From Nitrosopumilaceae archaeon (GTDB taxonomy: Archaea; Thermoproteota; Nitrososphaeria; Nitrososphaerales; Nitrosopumilaceae), in assembly GCA_028279545.1 (NCBI GenBank), contig JANQNN010000017.1, positions 1 through 64,000 on the forward strand: a stretch of 64,000 nucleotides of DNA, written 5' to 3'. The notes under the pieces are model-generated. The model was given only the letters and a program-made list of their open reading frames with translations. It was not told the DNA's origin and did not search any database. Each line of letters opens with the position of its first letter. Position 1 is the stretch's first letter. Position numbers and translations under genes: made by a program. Of this stretch, positions 25,855 to 33,975 are shown piece by piece.

Positions 25855-26634
25855 ATGTCATCAGTCAAAAATGTAATCAAAGATAACTATAACATGATGC
25901 TTCTCAAAGATTACTTACGGGAAGCAATTAAGGATGCTGGTTTTTCCCATGCAGAAATTTCCAAAACCCCAACAGGAACACGTGTATCTCTTCATGTAAC
26001 CAGACCTGGAATTGTGATTGGAAGAAAAGGTACCGGAATAAGAGAACTTACTGAAAAACTTGCGACAGATTTTGGTTTAAAAAACCCACAAATTTCAGTA
26101 AATGAAATAGAAAAACCAGAATTATCTCCAAGTGTTATGTGTAATAGAATGGCATCACATTTGGAAAGGGGAACAGCTTTTAGACGAGCTACCATGTGGA
26201 CTTTAAAACAAATTATGGAAGGAGGTGCAATGGGAGTCCAAATTACCATATCCGGAAAATTAAGAGGCGATCGTTCAGCCTTTGAAAAACATACTGCTGG
26301 CGTGTTACCAAGAGCAGGCCATCATGCTGAAGTCATTGTTAAAGAAGATATTGCTCATGTTACCACGGCAATGGGAACAATTGGAATACGAATTCGAATT
26401 GCAATTAAAGAGAATTTTATTCCTGAATTTGAAATAAAGAAAATTAAAGAACAAAAAGAAAAACCAAAGAAAGTTGCTGTGGAAGAGGTACAAATCGAAG
26501 ATGTTAAAGTAGAAGTTGTAAAAGTAAAGGACAAAAAAGATACCGCTAAATCAGAATCAGAGGTTATTGAAATGGAGGAAAAGAAAATGGAAGAATTGGA
26601 AACACTAGAAGATGAAGAGGCGAAAATGAAGTAA
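25855..26634 (+). CDS. rps3: Ribosomal protein uS3 with charged C-terminal extension
   Basis: 259 aa. The KH domain carries [21 protein letters not shown] (~42-62), and the C-terminal S3 domain [19 protein letters not shown] follows. The last ~65 residues are an acidic/lysine tail of low complexity, longer than the core of typical uS3 and similar in style to the tail on uL24 of the same operon. The stop overlaps the rpl29 ATG by one base. Confidence 0.96.
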   Translation: MSSVKNVIKDNYNMMLLKDYLREAIKDAGFSHAEISKTPTGTRVSLHVTRPGIVIGRKGTGIRELTEKLATDFGLKNPQISVNEIEKPELSPSVMCNRMASHLERGTAFRRATMWTLKQIMEGGAMGVQITISGKLRGDRSAFEKHTAGVLPRAGHHAEVIVKEDIAHVTTAMGTIGIRIRIAIKENFIPEFEIKKIKEQKEKPKKVAVEEVQIEDVKVEVVKVKDKKDTAKSESEVIEMEEKKMEELETLEDEEAKMK

Positions 26635-26837
26635 TGTCAAGAATAACTATGAAAACTGTAAAGGGGCTAAGTGAAAAAGACCTCAAGAATAAAATTCAAG
26701 AATCAAGAAGTGAGCTCGCAAAATTAAGGGTTGATGGGTCTAAAGGAACTTTAAGGAAAGAAAGCGGAAAAATAAAGGCAGTAAGACGAGACATAGCAAG
26801 AATGTTAACTAGATTAAATGAGATGAAAAATCAATGA
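26634..26837 (+). CDS. rpl29: Ribosomal protein uL29
   Basis: 67 aa, a two-helix hairpin: LSEKDLKNKIQESRSELAKLRVDGS and IKAVRRDIARMLTRLNE. Overlaps rps3 (ATG shares the A of TAA) and the next gene by 4 bp. Confidence 0.95.
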   Translation: MSRITMKTVKGLSEKDLKNKIQESRSELAKLRVDGSKGTLRKESGKIKAVRRDIARMLTRLNEMKNQ

Positions 26838-27100
26838 TAACTTCAAATAATATTTTACAACATGAATTTATTGGTCTAGATACCAAGGTCGTTGACTCGA
26901 CAAATTCAGAAATTATAGGATTAAATGGAACCATAATCAATGAAACAAAATCAATGTTTACTTTAAAGACAAAAAAAGGAATAAAAATAATTCCAAAAAA
27001 TCATAATAGTTGGAAATTTACTTTAGAAAATCAAGACGTTACCGTAGAAGGATTAAAAATTATAAAAAGATCATTTGACAGGTTGAGGGTAAAAGCATGA
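26834..27100 (+). CDS. rnp1: RNase P protein component 1 (Rpp29/Pop4)
   Basis: 88 aa Sm-like barrel. NILQHEFIGLDTKVVDSTN, GLNGTIINETKSMFTLKTKKGIKIIPKN and the C-terminal VEGLKIIKRSFDRLRVKA match archaeal Rpp29, which helps RNase P RNA process tRNA 5' ends. Its place between rpl29 and rps17 is the standard archaeal location. Overlaps both neighbours by 4 bp. Confidence 0.93.
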   Translation: MITSNNILQHEFIGLDTKVVDSTNSEIIGLNGTIINETKSMFTLKTKKGIKIIPKNHNSWKFTLENQDVTVEGLKIIKRSFDRLRVKA

Positions 27101-27420
27101 AAAAAAATATAGGTTTGAATGTAAAGTTACCCAAAAAAGAATGCAATGACGTACATTGTCCTTTTTGTGGCAAACTTTCGGTCCGTGGTAAATTATTTGA
27201 CGGTAAAATTACAGGAGATAAAGCAAAACAAACCATTACATTGCAAAAAGAAGCACCTGTTTACTTTAGTAAATTTAAAAGATATGCCAGAAGTACAAAT
27301 ACAATCCATGCACATGTACCAGAATGCATTGATGTGTCTATAGGTGATCATGTATTAGCTGCTGAATGCAGACCAATTGCAAAATCAGTATCCTATGTTG
27401 TAGTGGAGGTTAAAGAATAA
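27097..27420 (+). CDS. rps17: Ribosomal protein uS17
   Basis: 107 aa archaeal form with an N-terminal extension carrying CHCPFCGK-like cysteines (CNDVHCPFCG). RGKLFDGKITGDKAKQTITLQKE and KFKRYARSTNTIHAHVPECIDVSIGDHVLAAECRP are diagnostic. The stop shares a base with the rpl14 start. Confidence 0.96.
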   Translation: MKKNIGLNVKLPKKECNDVHCPFCGKLSVRGKLFDGKITGDKAKQTITLQKEAPVYFSKFKRYARSTNTIHAHVPECIDVSIGDHVLAAECRPIAKSVSYVVVEVKE

Positions 27421-27842
27421 TGGCAAAACAAGCAGGAAAAGGTGTAGAAGAATTTAGACCATATGTGACAAGAGTAATTCCTGTTGGTGCAAATATTGTC
27501 TGTGCTGATAACACAGGTGCCAAAATTTTGGAGGTAATTAATGTAACAAAGTACAAAACCAGAGTCTCTAGACTTCCTGCAGGAGGAGTAGGAGATTTTT
27601 GTAATGTTGTAGTAAAAAAAGGCCCAGCAGAGCTTAGAAAGCAAGTTTATGGAGCAGTAATTATTCGACAAAAATATGCTGTTAGAAGATTAAATGGAGT
27701 TAGAGTTTGTTTTGAAGATAATGCAGCTGTATTAATTACGCCAGAAGGAGAGGTAAAAGGAACTGACATTAAAGGACCAGTTGCAGCAGAGGCTTCTGAA
27801 AAATGGCCAAGAGTAGCTAATTTGGCATCAATGGTGGTATAA
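27420..27842 (+). CDS. rpl14: Ribosomal protein uL14
   Basis: 140 aa. The family core NIVCADNTGAKILEVINV, PAGGVGDFCNVVVKKGPAELRKQVYGAVIIRQK and a C-terminal archaeal WPRVANLASMVV are clear. Part of the coupled ribosomal operon. Confidence 0.97.
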   Translation: MAKQAGKGVEEFRPYVTRVIPVGANIVCADNTGAKILEVINVTKYKTRVSRLPAGGVGDFCNVVVKKGPAELRKQVYGAVIIRQKYAVRRLNGVRVCFEDNAAVLITPEGEVKGTDIKGPVAAEASEKWPRVANLASMVV

Positions 27843-27843
27843 A

Positions 27844-28335
27844 ATGAAACCAACAAAAATGAGAAACAAATTGGTTTATCGGGCATCCCATGTTGTTAAG
27901 AGTAAACAAATTTCAAGTCCATTATCGAAGGATCTCCAAAAAAAATATGGTAAAAAAAGTGTTCGTGCCATAGAAGGAGATAGTATAAAAATTGTAAGAG
28001 GGGAGTTTAAGGGAGTTGATGGAAAAATTTCAAAAGTTTCAACTAAAAATAATAGTCTTGCAATAGACGGTGTAAAAAAAGAAAAAACTAAAGGAGATAA
28101 ATTTGATGTTTATGTACACTCATCAAATGTTATTGTGACAAGTTTAAACACTGATGATAAATGGAGAATGTCAAAATTAGCAGGAAAGGATTATGTAAAA
28201 ACAGCAGAAAAACCAACTAAAGAAAAGGAGGAAAAAAATTCCCCAAAAGAAGTTCAAGTGGAAAAACCTGAAGAAAAAATAAAATCAAACAAAACAGAAG
28301 TAGAAAAAACTAAAGAAAAGGATGTTAAAGAATAA
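27844..28335 (+). CDS. rpl24: Ribosomal protein uL24 with lysine/glutamate tail
   Basis: 163 aa. The archaeal uL24 core (residues ~1-118) has RNKLVYRASHVVKSKQISSPLSKDLQKKYGKKSVRAIEGD and a KOW motif GDSIKIVRGEFKGVDGKISKV. The last ~45 residues are a lysine/glutamate-rich tail beyond the usual ~120 aa. Stop and rps4e start overlap by one base. Confidence 0.95.
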   Translation: MKPTKMRNKLVYRASHVVKSKQISSPLSKDLQKKYGKKSVRAIEGDSIKIVRGEFKGVDGKISKVSTKNNSLAIDGVKKEKTKGDKFDVYVHSSNVIVTSLNTDDKWRMSKLAGKDYVKTAEKPTKEKEEKNSPKEVQVEKPEEKIKSNKTEVEKTKEKDVKE

Positions 28336-29051
28336 TGGTAAGCATATCTGGAAGTAAAAAACTAAAACGACAAATGGCCCCACAATTTTGGGGAATAAAC
28401 CGAAAAAATAATCGATTTGTGATTACGGTAAGACCAGGACCTCATAAAAAGGAATCTTCAATTCCAAGTGCAGTTTTTCTTAGAGACACATTAAAAATTG
28501 TAAGTTCCTTAAGGGAGGCTAAAACTGCAATTTACAGTGGAAGAGTAAAGATTGATGGAGTTATAAGAAAATCCCTGCACCATGGAATAGGTTTAATGGA
28601 TGTTGTGGAATTACAAGACGTTCCAGAGATATACCGTTTAGTTCCATATGAAGGTAAAATTTTGAAACCTTTAACAATTAAGGAATCTGAAAAAAACAAA
28701 AAAATTGTTAGAGTTAAAAATAAAAATACTATAAAAAATGGTAAAACCCAAATTGGATTTCATGATGGGCGTTCCGTCATTTCTGATGTAAAAGTAAATG
28801 TGGATGATAGTTGTTTAATTCAAATTCCTGATATGAAAATTATGGAAGTGCTAAAATTAGAAAAAGGTGCTCAAGTTCTAGTAACACGGGGAGTAAACGC
28901 AGGTAAAATTGGTAAAGTAGAAACTATTGAACCAGGTACTTTTATTCTTCCAAAAAGAATTATTTTAGATTTAGAAGAAAGAAAAATCGAAATACCATCT
29001 GATGTAGTTATGGTAATAGGAAAAGAGGAACCAATTATTCAAATAAAGTGA
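28335..29051 (+). CDS. rps4e: Ribosomal protein eS4
   Basis: 238 aa. HPGPH-like VRPGPHKKESSIPSAVFLRDTL, the S4 RNA-binding segment AKTAIYSGRVKIDGVIRKSLHHGIGLMDV and a C-terminal KOW-type VTRGVNAGKIGKVETIEPG identify the archaeal/eukaryotic eS4. Sits in its normal place between uL24 and uL5. Confidence 0.97.
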   Translation: MVSISGSKKLKRQMAPQFWGINRKNNRFVITVRPGPHKKESSIPSAVFLRDTLKIVSSLREAKTAIYSGRVKIDGVIRKSLHHGIGLMDVVELQDVPEIYRLVPYEGKILKPLTIKESEKNKKIVRVKNKNTIKNGKTQIGFHDGRSVISDVKVNVDDSCLIQIPDMKIMEVLKLEKGAQVLVTRGVNAGKIGKVETIEPGTFILPKRIILDLEERKIEIPSDVVMVIGKEEPIIQIK

Positions 29052-29055
29052 TATC

Positions 29056-29577
29056 ATGTCTCAAACTCAAGAAAATCCAATGAAAAAAATCTCACTTGAC
29101 AAAGTGGTCCTAAATATGGGCTTAGGAAAATCAGGAGATGTAATTGAAGTTGCAAAAAAAGCCCTTCAACAAATTTCAGGAAAAATGCCTTCGTCAAGAG
29201 AAGCAAAGGAATCCCAAAGGGATTGGGGAGTTAGAAAAGGAGAGCCAATTGGAGTAGCAATCACAGTCAGAGGAGAAGAAGCAAAAGAATTGTTAAAAAG
29301 ACTATTTGAAGCAAAAGGAAATCAAGTTAAAGGAAAATCATTTGATAATTTTGGAAATTATTCTTTTGGAATAAATGAACATATAGATATTCCTGGTGTG
29401 AAATACGATCCAAAGATTGGAATTCTAGGACTTGGTATCTCTGTTACTTTAACTCGACCAGGTTACAACATTAGATTAAGAAGTAAACACAAAGCAAGGA
29501 TTGGAAAAAATCACGTTATAAAATCTGAGGAAGCAAAAGATTATCTAATCAAAGAGTTTGGGGTGACAGTAGTATAA
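29056..29577 (+). CDS. rpl5: Ribosomal protein uL5
   Basis: 173 aa, binds 5S rRNA. KISLDKVVLNMGLGKSGDVIEVAKKALQQISG and GNYSFGINEHIDIPGVKYDPKIGILGLGISVTLTRPG are diagnostic. The TAA overlaps the ATG of rps14 by one base. Confidence 0.97.
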   Translation: MSQTQENPMKKISLDKVVLNMGLGKSGDVIEVAKKALQQISGKMPSSREAKESQRDWGVRKGEPIGVAITVRGEEAKELLKRLFEAKGNQVKGKSFDNFGNYSFGINEHIDIPGVKYDPKIGILGLGISVTLTRPGYNIRLRSKHKARIGKNHVIKSEEAKDYLIKEFGVTVV

Positions 29578-29756
29578 TGGCTAAAGACAGATCATACGAA
29601 TTTACTGGAAGAAAAAAGCATGATTTTGGACGAGGATCAAGATGGTGTAAAAGATGTGGGGATTATACTGCAGTTATTCAGAAGTATGATCTTTTACTCT
29701 GCAGACGATGTTTCAGAGAAGTAGCAGTTTCTTTAGGATTTAGGAAAAATCAGTGA
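29577..29756 (+). CDS. rps14: Ribosomal protein uS14 (zinc-binding form)
   Basis: 59 aa, easily missed by length cut-offs. ATG overlaps the rpl5 stop (TAATG). The zinc ribbon is CKRC at ~28-31 and CRRC at ~45-48, with RKKHDFGRGSRWC before it and FREVAVSLGFRKNQ after it, as in archaeal uS14. The 3' end overlaps the possible GTG of rps8. Confidence 0.96.
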   Translation: MAKDRSYEFTGRKKHDFGRGSRWCKRCGDYTAVIQKYDLLLCRRCFREVAVSLGFRKNQ

Positions 29757-29761
29757 TAATA

Positions 29762-30154
29762 ATGCCAGCGACAAATATCTTAGCAAATCTATTTGTAACA
29801 TTATACAATAATGAAACAAGAAGAAATACTGATTGTACAATTCTTCCAACATCCAAATTAGGAATAGAGGTTTTGAAAACTTTACAAAAAAATGGGTATA
29901 TTGGAGAGTTTGAACACGTTGATGATAAACGAGGAGGAAAATTCAAAATAAAATTATTAGCAAAAATTACAAAGTGTGGAGCAATTTCCCCAAGATTCAA
30001 AGTAAAAAAAGACGCATACAATTCTTGGGAGCAACAATACTTACCAGCGTATAATCGTGGAATGCTAGTTGTTACTACAAATCAAGGAGTAATGTCCCAC
30101 CATGAAGCTATTTCAAAAGAAATTGGAGGATTTTTGATAGGATATGTCTACTAA
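29762..30154 (+). CDS. rps8: Ribosomal protein uS8
   Basis: 130 aa from ATG 29762; an in-frame GTG at 29753 would overlap the rps14 stop and adds three residues. ATNILANLFVTLYNNETRR and TTNQGVMSHHEAISKEIGGFLIGYVY are the family ends. The stop overlaps rpl6 by 11 bp. Confidence 0.96.
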   Translation: MPATNILANLFVTLYNNETRRNTDCTILPTSKLGIEVLKTLQKNGYIGEFEHVDDKRGGKFKIKLLAKITKCGAISPRFKVKKDAYNSWEQQYLPAYNRGMLVVTTNQGVMSHHEAISKEIGGFLIGYVY

Positions 30155-30698
30155 ACCTGATCAGTTTCAAGAAGTTATTGATATTCCAGAAGGAATTGAC
30201 ATAACAATGAAAAAACACATGATGCAATTTCAAGGACCATTAGGTAAAACCTTCAAAAGTTTTAGAAAAATTCCTGTAAATGTTTCAGTTAATGACGGTA
30301 AAGTTACAATAGAAGCTCAAGGAAAAAGAAAAAAAGATTATTCAATTTTACATACCTCACGTTCATTAATCAAAAATATTTTTGAGGGTTTAACAATAGG
30401 ATACACTATCAAAATGAAAGTTGTTTATGCCCATTTTCCAATTACTGTAAAAGTTAAAGATAAAATAATTTCAATTGAAAATTTTCAGGGAGAGCGGTCA
30501 CCTAGAACAACAAACATTGTGGGCAATACCAAAGTAAACCCTAAAGGAGAAGATTTAATTTTAACAGGAGAGGTTTTGACTGATATCACTCAAACTGCTG
30601 CAAATATTGAATTAACAACCAAAGTTAAAAATAAAGATCATCGGGTATTTTTAGACGGAATTTATATTTATGAAAAAAAGACAGGCATTGAAAAATAA
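30144..30698 (+). CDS. rpl6: Ribosomal protein uL6
   Basis: 184 aa. IDIPEGIDITMKKHMMQFQGPLGK begins the first of two repeats, TSRSLIKNIFEGLTIGYTIKMKVVYAHFPI is typical archaeal, and ERSPRTTNIVGNTKV is in the second. ATG lies inside the end of rps8. It is the last ribosomal gene of the run: eL32, eL19, uL18, uS5, uL30 and uL15 do not follow here. Confidence 0.97.
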   Translation: MSTKPDQFQEVIDIPEGIDITMKKHMMQFQGPLGKTFKSFRKIPVNVSVNDGKVTIEAQGKRKKDYSILHTSRSLIKNIFEGLTIGYTIKMKVVYAHFPITVKVKDKIISIENFQGERSPRTTNIVGNTKVNPKGEDLILTGEVLTDITQTAANIELTTKVKNKDHRVFLDGIYIYEKKTGIEK

Positions 30699-30724
30699 TC
30701 ATAGAAAAATTTGAGAAAAACTTT

Positions 30725-31012
30725 ATGACCTTAGATTCTGAATTTCAAAAACAAACCACAAATTTAATTAAAGAAACTTTAGAATTGTATAAAACATCAG
30801 GGGCTTCTCCTCGTGTTGGTCAAGTATGGGAATGCCAAGCTGTTGGAGATTTTTTATGTGGTTTTTTTGTGGGAGAAATGGTAGGATCAGCTTTAAGTGC
30901 ATTTCAGATTGTGCATAAAAGAGAACCCACAGGTGAGGAACATCTTGAAATAATTGAGCTTGTAGAGAGACATTCCAAGGAAATTAAGGAATTTTTTTCA
31001 CAATTCAATTAA
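30725..31012 (+). CDS. Unknown protein after the ribosomal operon
   Basis: 95 aa, soluble, with no recognised domain. It starts as an acidic helix (FQKQTTNLIKETLELYKTSG), has WECQAVGDFLCGFFVGEMVGSAL, a small-residue hydrophobic stretch, and ends in a charged helix. ATG 26 bp after rpl6, so it may share its transcript. Function not known. Confidence 0.75.
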   Translation: MTLDSEFQKQTTNLIKETLELYKTSGASPRVGQVWECQAVGDFLCGFFVGEMVGSALSAFQIVHKREPTGEEHLEIIELVERHSKEIKEFFSQFN

Positions 31013-31086
31013 GAAGAACAAATTTTGTCAATCTAAAAAGAATCGTAGCAAGGATTAAATCACTTTTCCCAAGTTACAAACTTGTT

Positions 31087-31160
31087 GCCGCCCTAGCTCA
31101 GCGTGGTAGAGCATCCGACTGTTAATCGGACGGTCGCCAGTTCAAGTCTGGTGGGCGGCG
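31087..31160 (+). tRNA. trnN: tRNA-Asn (GUU)
   Basis: Cloverleaf read by eye: acceptor GCCGCCC/GGGCGGC with discriminator G; D arm with AGCTCAGCGTGGTAGAGC; anticodon stem-loop CCGAC-TGTTAAT-CGG with anticodon GTT; T arm with GGTTCAAG-type loop (AGTTCAAGT). No intron at the usual site and no encoded full CCA (only CC then T). Confidence 0.95.
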
Positions 31161-31167
31161 CCTAATG

Positions 31168-31192
31168 TTTCAAATTTCGAGTTTTGAAATAT
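31168..31192. repeat. Palindrome just after tRNA-Asn
   Basis: TTTCAAA-ttTCGAgt-TTTGAAA, an imperfect dyad starting 8 bp past the tRNA. It resembles the TTTCTAAATTCGAATTTAGAAA palindromes at 31836 and 34024. May terminate or process the tRNA transcript. Confidence 0.5.
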
Positions 31193-31280
31193 AGATCGAA
31201 TACAACAATTTGGTGCACTCATTTAGACTGGATAGATCTAATAGATGATCGCATATTTGTAATAATGCAGGAGATTTACA

Positions 31281-31520
31281 TTGGCCAGAATAAAAAGGGC
31301 TAATCGATATTGTGTCGATTGTGGTGCCCGACTGGTATATTATCCAAGATTATCCAACCCCAAAGCACCAAATGAGCATCGAGTTTTAGTCTATGCTTGC
31401 CCTGATTGTACTAAGGATTTTGAAAAACCAAAAATGTTTTCAATAAAAAGAAATCAAGTAGAAGATCCACTTGAAACAGTCGAAATTGAGATTACTCAGA
31501 TTCAAAAAAAATCAAAATAA
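31281..31520 (+). CDS. Small zinc-ribbon protein
   Basis: 79 aa. CVDCGARL near residue 11 and CPDC near residue 40 form a Cys4 zinc ribbon. The rest is basic, then acidic at the C-terminus. The TTG start gives MARIKRANRYCVDCG. Could bind nucleic acid or be a small adaptor; no family is claimed. Confidence 0.75.
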   Translation: MARIKRANRYCVDCGARLVYYPRLSNPKAPNEHRVLVYACPDCTKDFEKPKMFSIKRNQVEDPLETVEIEITQIQKKSK

Positions 31521-31561
31521 AATATGAATACATTTTATTGTCCTAAAAAATAAAAAATATC

Positions 31562-31786
31562 ATGTATCCAGAAAAACGACGAAGTAATTTTTGGTTTCTT
31601 TTACCTATATTTGGAGGATTAATTGGTGGTATTATAGCATATTTTGTATTACGACAAGATGATCCACAAAAAGCTAAGAATTGTCTTTATTTAGGGATTG
31701 TTTTAGCCATTATAGGATTATTCCTAAATATTTTGATATTAACTCAAATTCCAGAGCTGGAACAGGGTTTTAACATTAATCTATAG
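31562..31786 (+). CDS. Small two-helix membrane protein
   Basis: 74 aa: basic MYPEKRRS, helix 1 (~9-28), a charged turn RQDDPQKAKNC, helix 2 (~42-61), short tail. Positive inside rule places both ends in the cytoplasm. Function unknown. Confidence 0.75.
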   Translation: MYPEKRRSNFWFLLPIFGGLIGGIIAYFVLRQDDPQKAKNCLYLGIVLAIIGLFLNILILTQIPELEQGFNINL

Positions 31787-31835
31787 ATATGTTTTAAATT
31801 CATAAAAACAAAGTTTGTTAAATAAAGATATTCCA

Positions 31836-31863
31836 TATTTCCTAATTCGAATTTAGAAATATA
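31836..31863. repeat. Palindromic repeat, copy 1
   Basis: ATATTTCctAATTCGAATTTAGAAATAT, one mismatch pair from perfect symmetry. The same 28-bp sequence, perfect, occurs at 34026-34053. It lies ~65 bp before the DUF2299-like gene, in its promoter region. Confidence 0.7.
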
Positions 31864-31928
31864 AAAAATTGAGTACTGTGATTAAATTATTCATTTAGAA
31901 TAATATAGAACGAAGTAGAGGAGAAATT

Positions 31929-32378
31929 GTGAGTAATTCTAAACTAAGAGACAATGTGGAAAGATGGTTAATTCATGAAAGTCATTCCTTTGAATTTGTA
32001 AAAAATGAAGAGAATTCTTTTCACATTTTAGTAAAACATGCAGGCAAAGAAGGTTTACCTGTTGAAATTTTTGAACCAAAAAAACAACCAGGAATAATTG
32101 TGGTTGGATCCAAAGTAATAATGAAAAATAATCAAATTGCCAGATTTCTAGGATTTAACCCTGAGGAAAAAAAGAGATTTGAGAATAAAGTTGCAGATTA
32201 CTGTTACTCCATTCAGGCTGTTCATAGAATGATTGAAGAAGACGGTAAACAAAAAATTGGAGTTTTTGTTATTTTAGATGATAAAGGTGACATAAACCAA
32301 CAAAGTCTGTTTGAAGCTGTGAATAAGGTTACAGAAATGCATGAAAAAACTGCAAGATTTCTCTTAAAGACCTTTTAA
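31929..32378 (+). CDS. DUF2299-like archaeal protein
   Basis: 149 aa. LRDNVERWLIHESHSFEFVKNEENSFHILVKHAG and GIIVVGSKVIMKNNQIARFLG resemble the small archaeal DUF2299 family; function unknown. The fold looks alpha/beta with no membrane segment. The start is GTG at 31929, chosen because GAGGAG stands 5 nt before it (31918-31923). Confidence 0.75.
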   Translation: MSNSKLRDNVERWLIHESHSFEFVKNEENSFHILVKHAGKEGLPVEIFEPKKQPGIIVVGSKVIMKNNQIARFLGFNPEEKKRFENKVADYCYSIQAVHRMIEEDGKQKIGVFVILDDKGDINQQSLFEAVNKVTEMHEKTARFLLKTF

Positions 32379-32469
32379 CAAAAGACTTCAATTAAAAATT
32401 TGAATTCGTTAATTTTGTTTCATTTATTACATACAAATTAAAAAATGTAAAAATTACCCAGACCAGAAA

Positions 32470-32661
32470 ATGAGCGATTATTTTCTACCCACTGGAAATT
32501 CTAATTTTATTGAAGGAGAGCAGAATATCGTCAATCAAACTCGATTTAATGAAGTTATTGAGCCTATTAGTGGTGTTTTCTCGGGATTAAAAGAGGGTGG
32601 TGAATGGGTATTTCTTGCGTTTTCAAATTGGGTTAACCATATGGCTGGAAATGTTATGTAG
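32470..32661 (+). CDS. Unknown small protein
   Basis: 63 aa: MSDYFLPTGNSNFIEGE start, then FNEVIEPISGVFSGLKEGGEWVFLAFSNWV. An amphipathic rather than clearly transmembrane C-terminal half. ATG start. It stands immediately before the structured region 32789-32976. No function claimed. Confidence 0.6.
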   Translation: MSDYFLPTGNSNFIEGEQNIVNQTRFNEVIEPISGVFSGLKEGGEWVFLAFSNWVNHMAGNVM

Positions 32662-32788
32662 CTCCTAAATTTTTTCTCGAAACCTTAGAAAAAACCCGAT
32701 TTTCTTAAAAAATTGCAATTCTGAAAGGGAATTTTTCCAATTCAAAATTTCCTTTGTTTTGACTATATTTTTTGCAAAAAATAGAATT

Positions 32789-32976
32789 AGGCTTGAAAGC
32801 TAAACCCCTACTGAATTTCCTTCATAACAGGCATAATGTGTTTTTATGAAAAATGTTAGTTTTTTGGGGGGGTTTAACACTCACGCCTAAATATTAGAAC
32901 CAAAGGTAAAACCACCAAGCTAGCTCAGCTATAACCTAGTTGGTTTTTTTACCCAGGCGTAAAAGCTAAACCCCTA
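32789..32976. other. Long structured non-coding element (candidate RNA)
   Basis: The gap 32662-33112 has no gene but holds a nested hairpin. P1 GGGGTTTA (32869-32876) pairs with TAAACCCC (32967-32974). P2 ACGCCT (32883-32888) pairs with AGGCGT (32955-32960). P3 GGTAAAA (32905-32911) pairs with the T7ACC strand (32944-32953). P4 CCAAgCTAG (32915-32923) pairs with CTAGTTGG (32936-32943). A second copy of the 3' strand, AAAGCTAAACCCCTA at 32796-32810 (identical to 32962-32976), can compete for P1. Strand not determined. Confidence 0.6.
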
Positions 32977-33112
32977 ATTTTCAATTAAAAAACGAGAAAA
33001 AACTCGTGTTTTGGAGTGTTATTTTAAAGATGAAAAAAGATAATTATTGATTGTGTCTTTAGGCTAAAAACAGGATTACGTATAGACTATATACTAAATT
33101 TTTTAAAATATA

Positions 33113-33601
33113 TTGTTGGCAGGAATTGGAATTGTCATTGTAATAGCAGCAGTAATTTGTTCTATGGGAGTAGCTTTGTATATGTACACTCAATATCAGA
33201 CAAACTTCATTTCTGTACAATCTGGAGAAGCAGTTATTGTGGGTCCAGTTGAGTATGTTGTTACTTTTGAGGGAACAAGTATGGGAGATGAAGAAACGCA
33301 ACCGGAGAATACATTTGTTAAGATCAAAATTATAGCTCATAATATTAGCGAGGAACTCACAAAAATTTCAGGCGGACAATTTTACCTAGTAGATGAATCA
33401 GATGTAAAACATGAGGCAGTTTATGGTGGATTTTCTGAAGAAGACTTGTATGTTCATCCTTTGGAACCAGGAAAACCTGAAAGTTGGACAACTCAGTTTG
33501 ATGTGCCTTATGATGAAAACGAAAATTACAACATAATTATTCGTCCTCAAAAAGAACAATCAACTGTTGATACTGCTCTGATTTGCATTGCCAATTGTTG
33601 A
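33113..33601 (+). CDS. Membrane-anchored extracellular beta-domain protein
   Basis: 162 aa. One N-terminal helix (~2-24) then a beta-rich domain: VEYVVTFEGTSMGDEET, NTFVKIKIIAHNISEELTKISGGQFYLVDES, LEPGKPESWTTQFDVPYDENENYNIIIRP. This is the layout of DUF4352-like lipoproteins, immunoglobulin-like domains facing outside. The C-terminus has two cysteines (CIANC). TTG start. Stand-alone gene. Confidence 0.72.
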   Translation: MLAGIGIVIVIAAVICSMGVALYMYTQYQTNFISVQSGEAVIVGPVEYVVTFEGTSMGDEETQPENTFVKIKIIAHNISEELTKISGGQFYLVDESDVKHEAVYGGFSEEDLYVHPLEPGKPESWTTQFDVPYDENENYNIIIRPQKEQSTVDTALICIANC

Positions 33602-33680
33602 TCGCAAAAAAACCAATAATTTTTTCAAAAAATATTGTCAATTATTCCTATTTTTGGAACAATAATGTGTGACTCGTACC

Positions 33681-33686
33681 ATATAA
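33681..33686 (+). promoter_or_regulatory. TATA box of the basic H1-like gene
   Basis: ATATAA centred ~28 bp before ATG 33712, giving a nearly leaderless transcript. Confidence 0.5.
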
Positions 33687-33711
33687 CCACGATGAATAAT
33701 CCCGTTTAGTA

Positions 33712-33975
33712 ATGGCATCTACTAAAGCATCACGTGCCGCAGCAGCCAAAAAGGCCGCTCGTACACGAAAAAGAAATGCTGCACTAAAAGCAGCCGCAGC
33801 CGCAAAAGCTGCAGCAAAAAGAAAGCGAAGTCGTGCAGCAAAAAAAGCCGCAGCTACAAGAGCAGCTCCTAAAAGAAGGGCAGCTCCAAAGAGAAAAGCA
33901 GCTAAAAGAGCAGCTCCTAAAAGAAGAACAACAAGACGAGCAGCTCCAAAGAGAAAAGCAGCAAGACGACGATAG
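33712..33975 (+). CDS. Lysine/arginine/alanine-rich protein (histone H1-tail-like)
   Basis: 87 aa made almost only of Ala, Lys and Arg with Pro. The first ~45 residues are AAAKKAA-type runs, then five copies of a RAAPKRK-type motif (AAPKRRAAPKRK...). This is the composition of the C-terminal tail of histone H1 and of bacterial H1-like proteins, so a DNA- or RNA-compacting role is likely. There is no globular domain. ATG start with a good TATA box. The DNA repeats reflect the protein repeats and could vary in number. Confidence 0.8.
   Translation: MASTKASRAAAAKKAARTRKRNAALKAAAAAKAAAKRKRSRAAKKAAATRAAPKRRAAPKRKAAKRAAPKRRTTRRAAPKRKAARRR

Noticed and set aside
32915-32943. tRNA D-arm-like sequence (GCTAGCTCAGCT)
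   Set aside because: There is no acceptor, anticodon or T arm around it; the stretch fits the P4 helix of the structured element instead.
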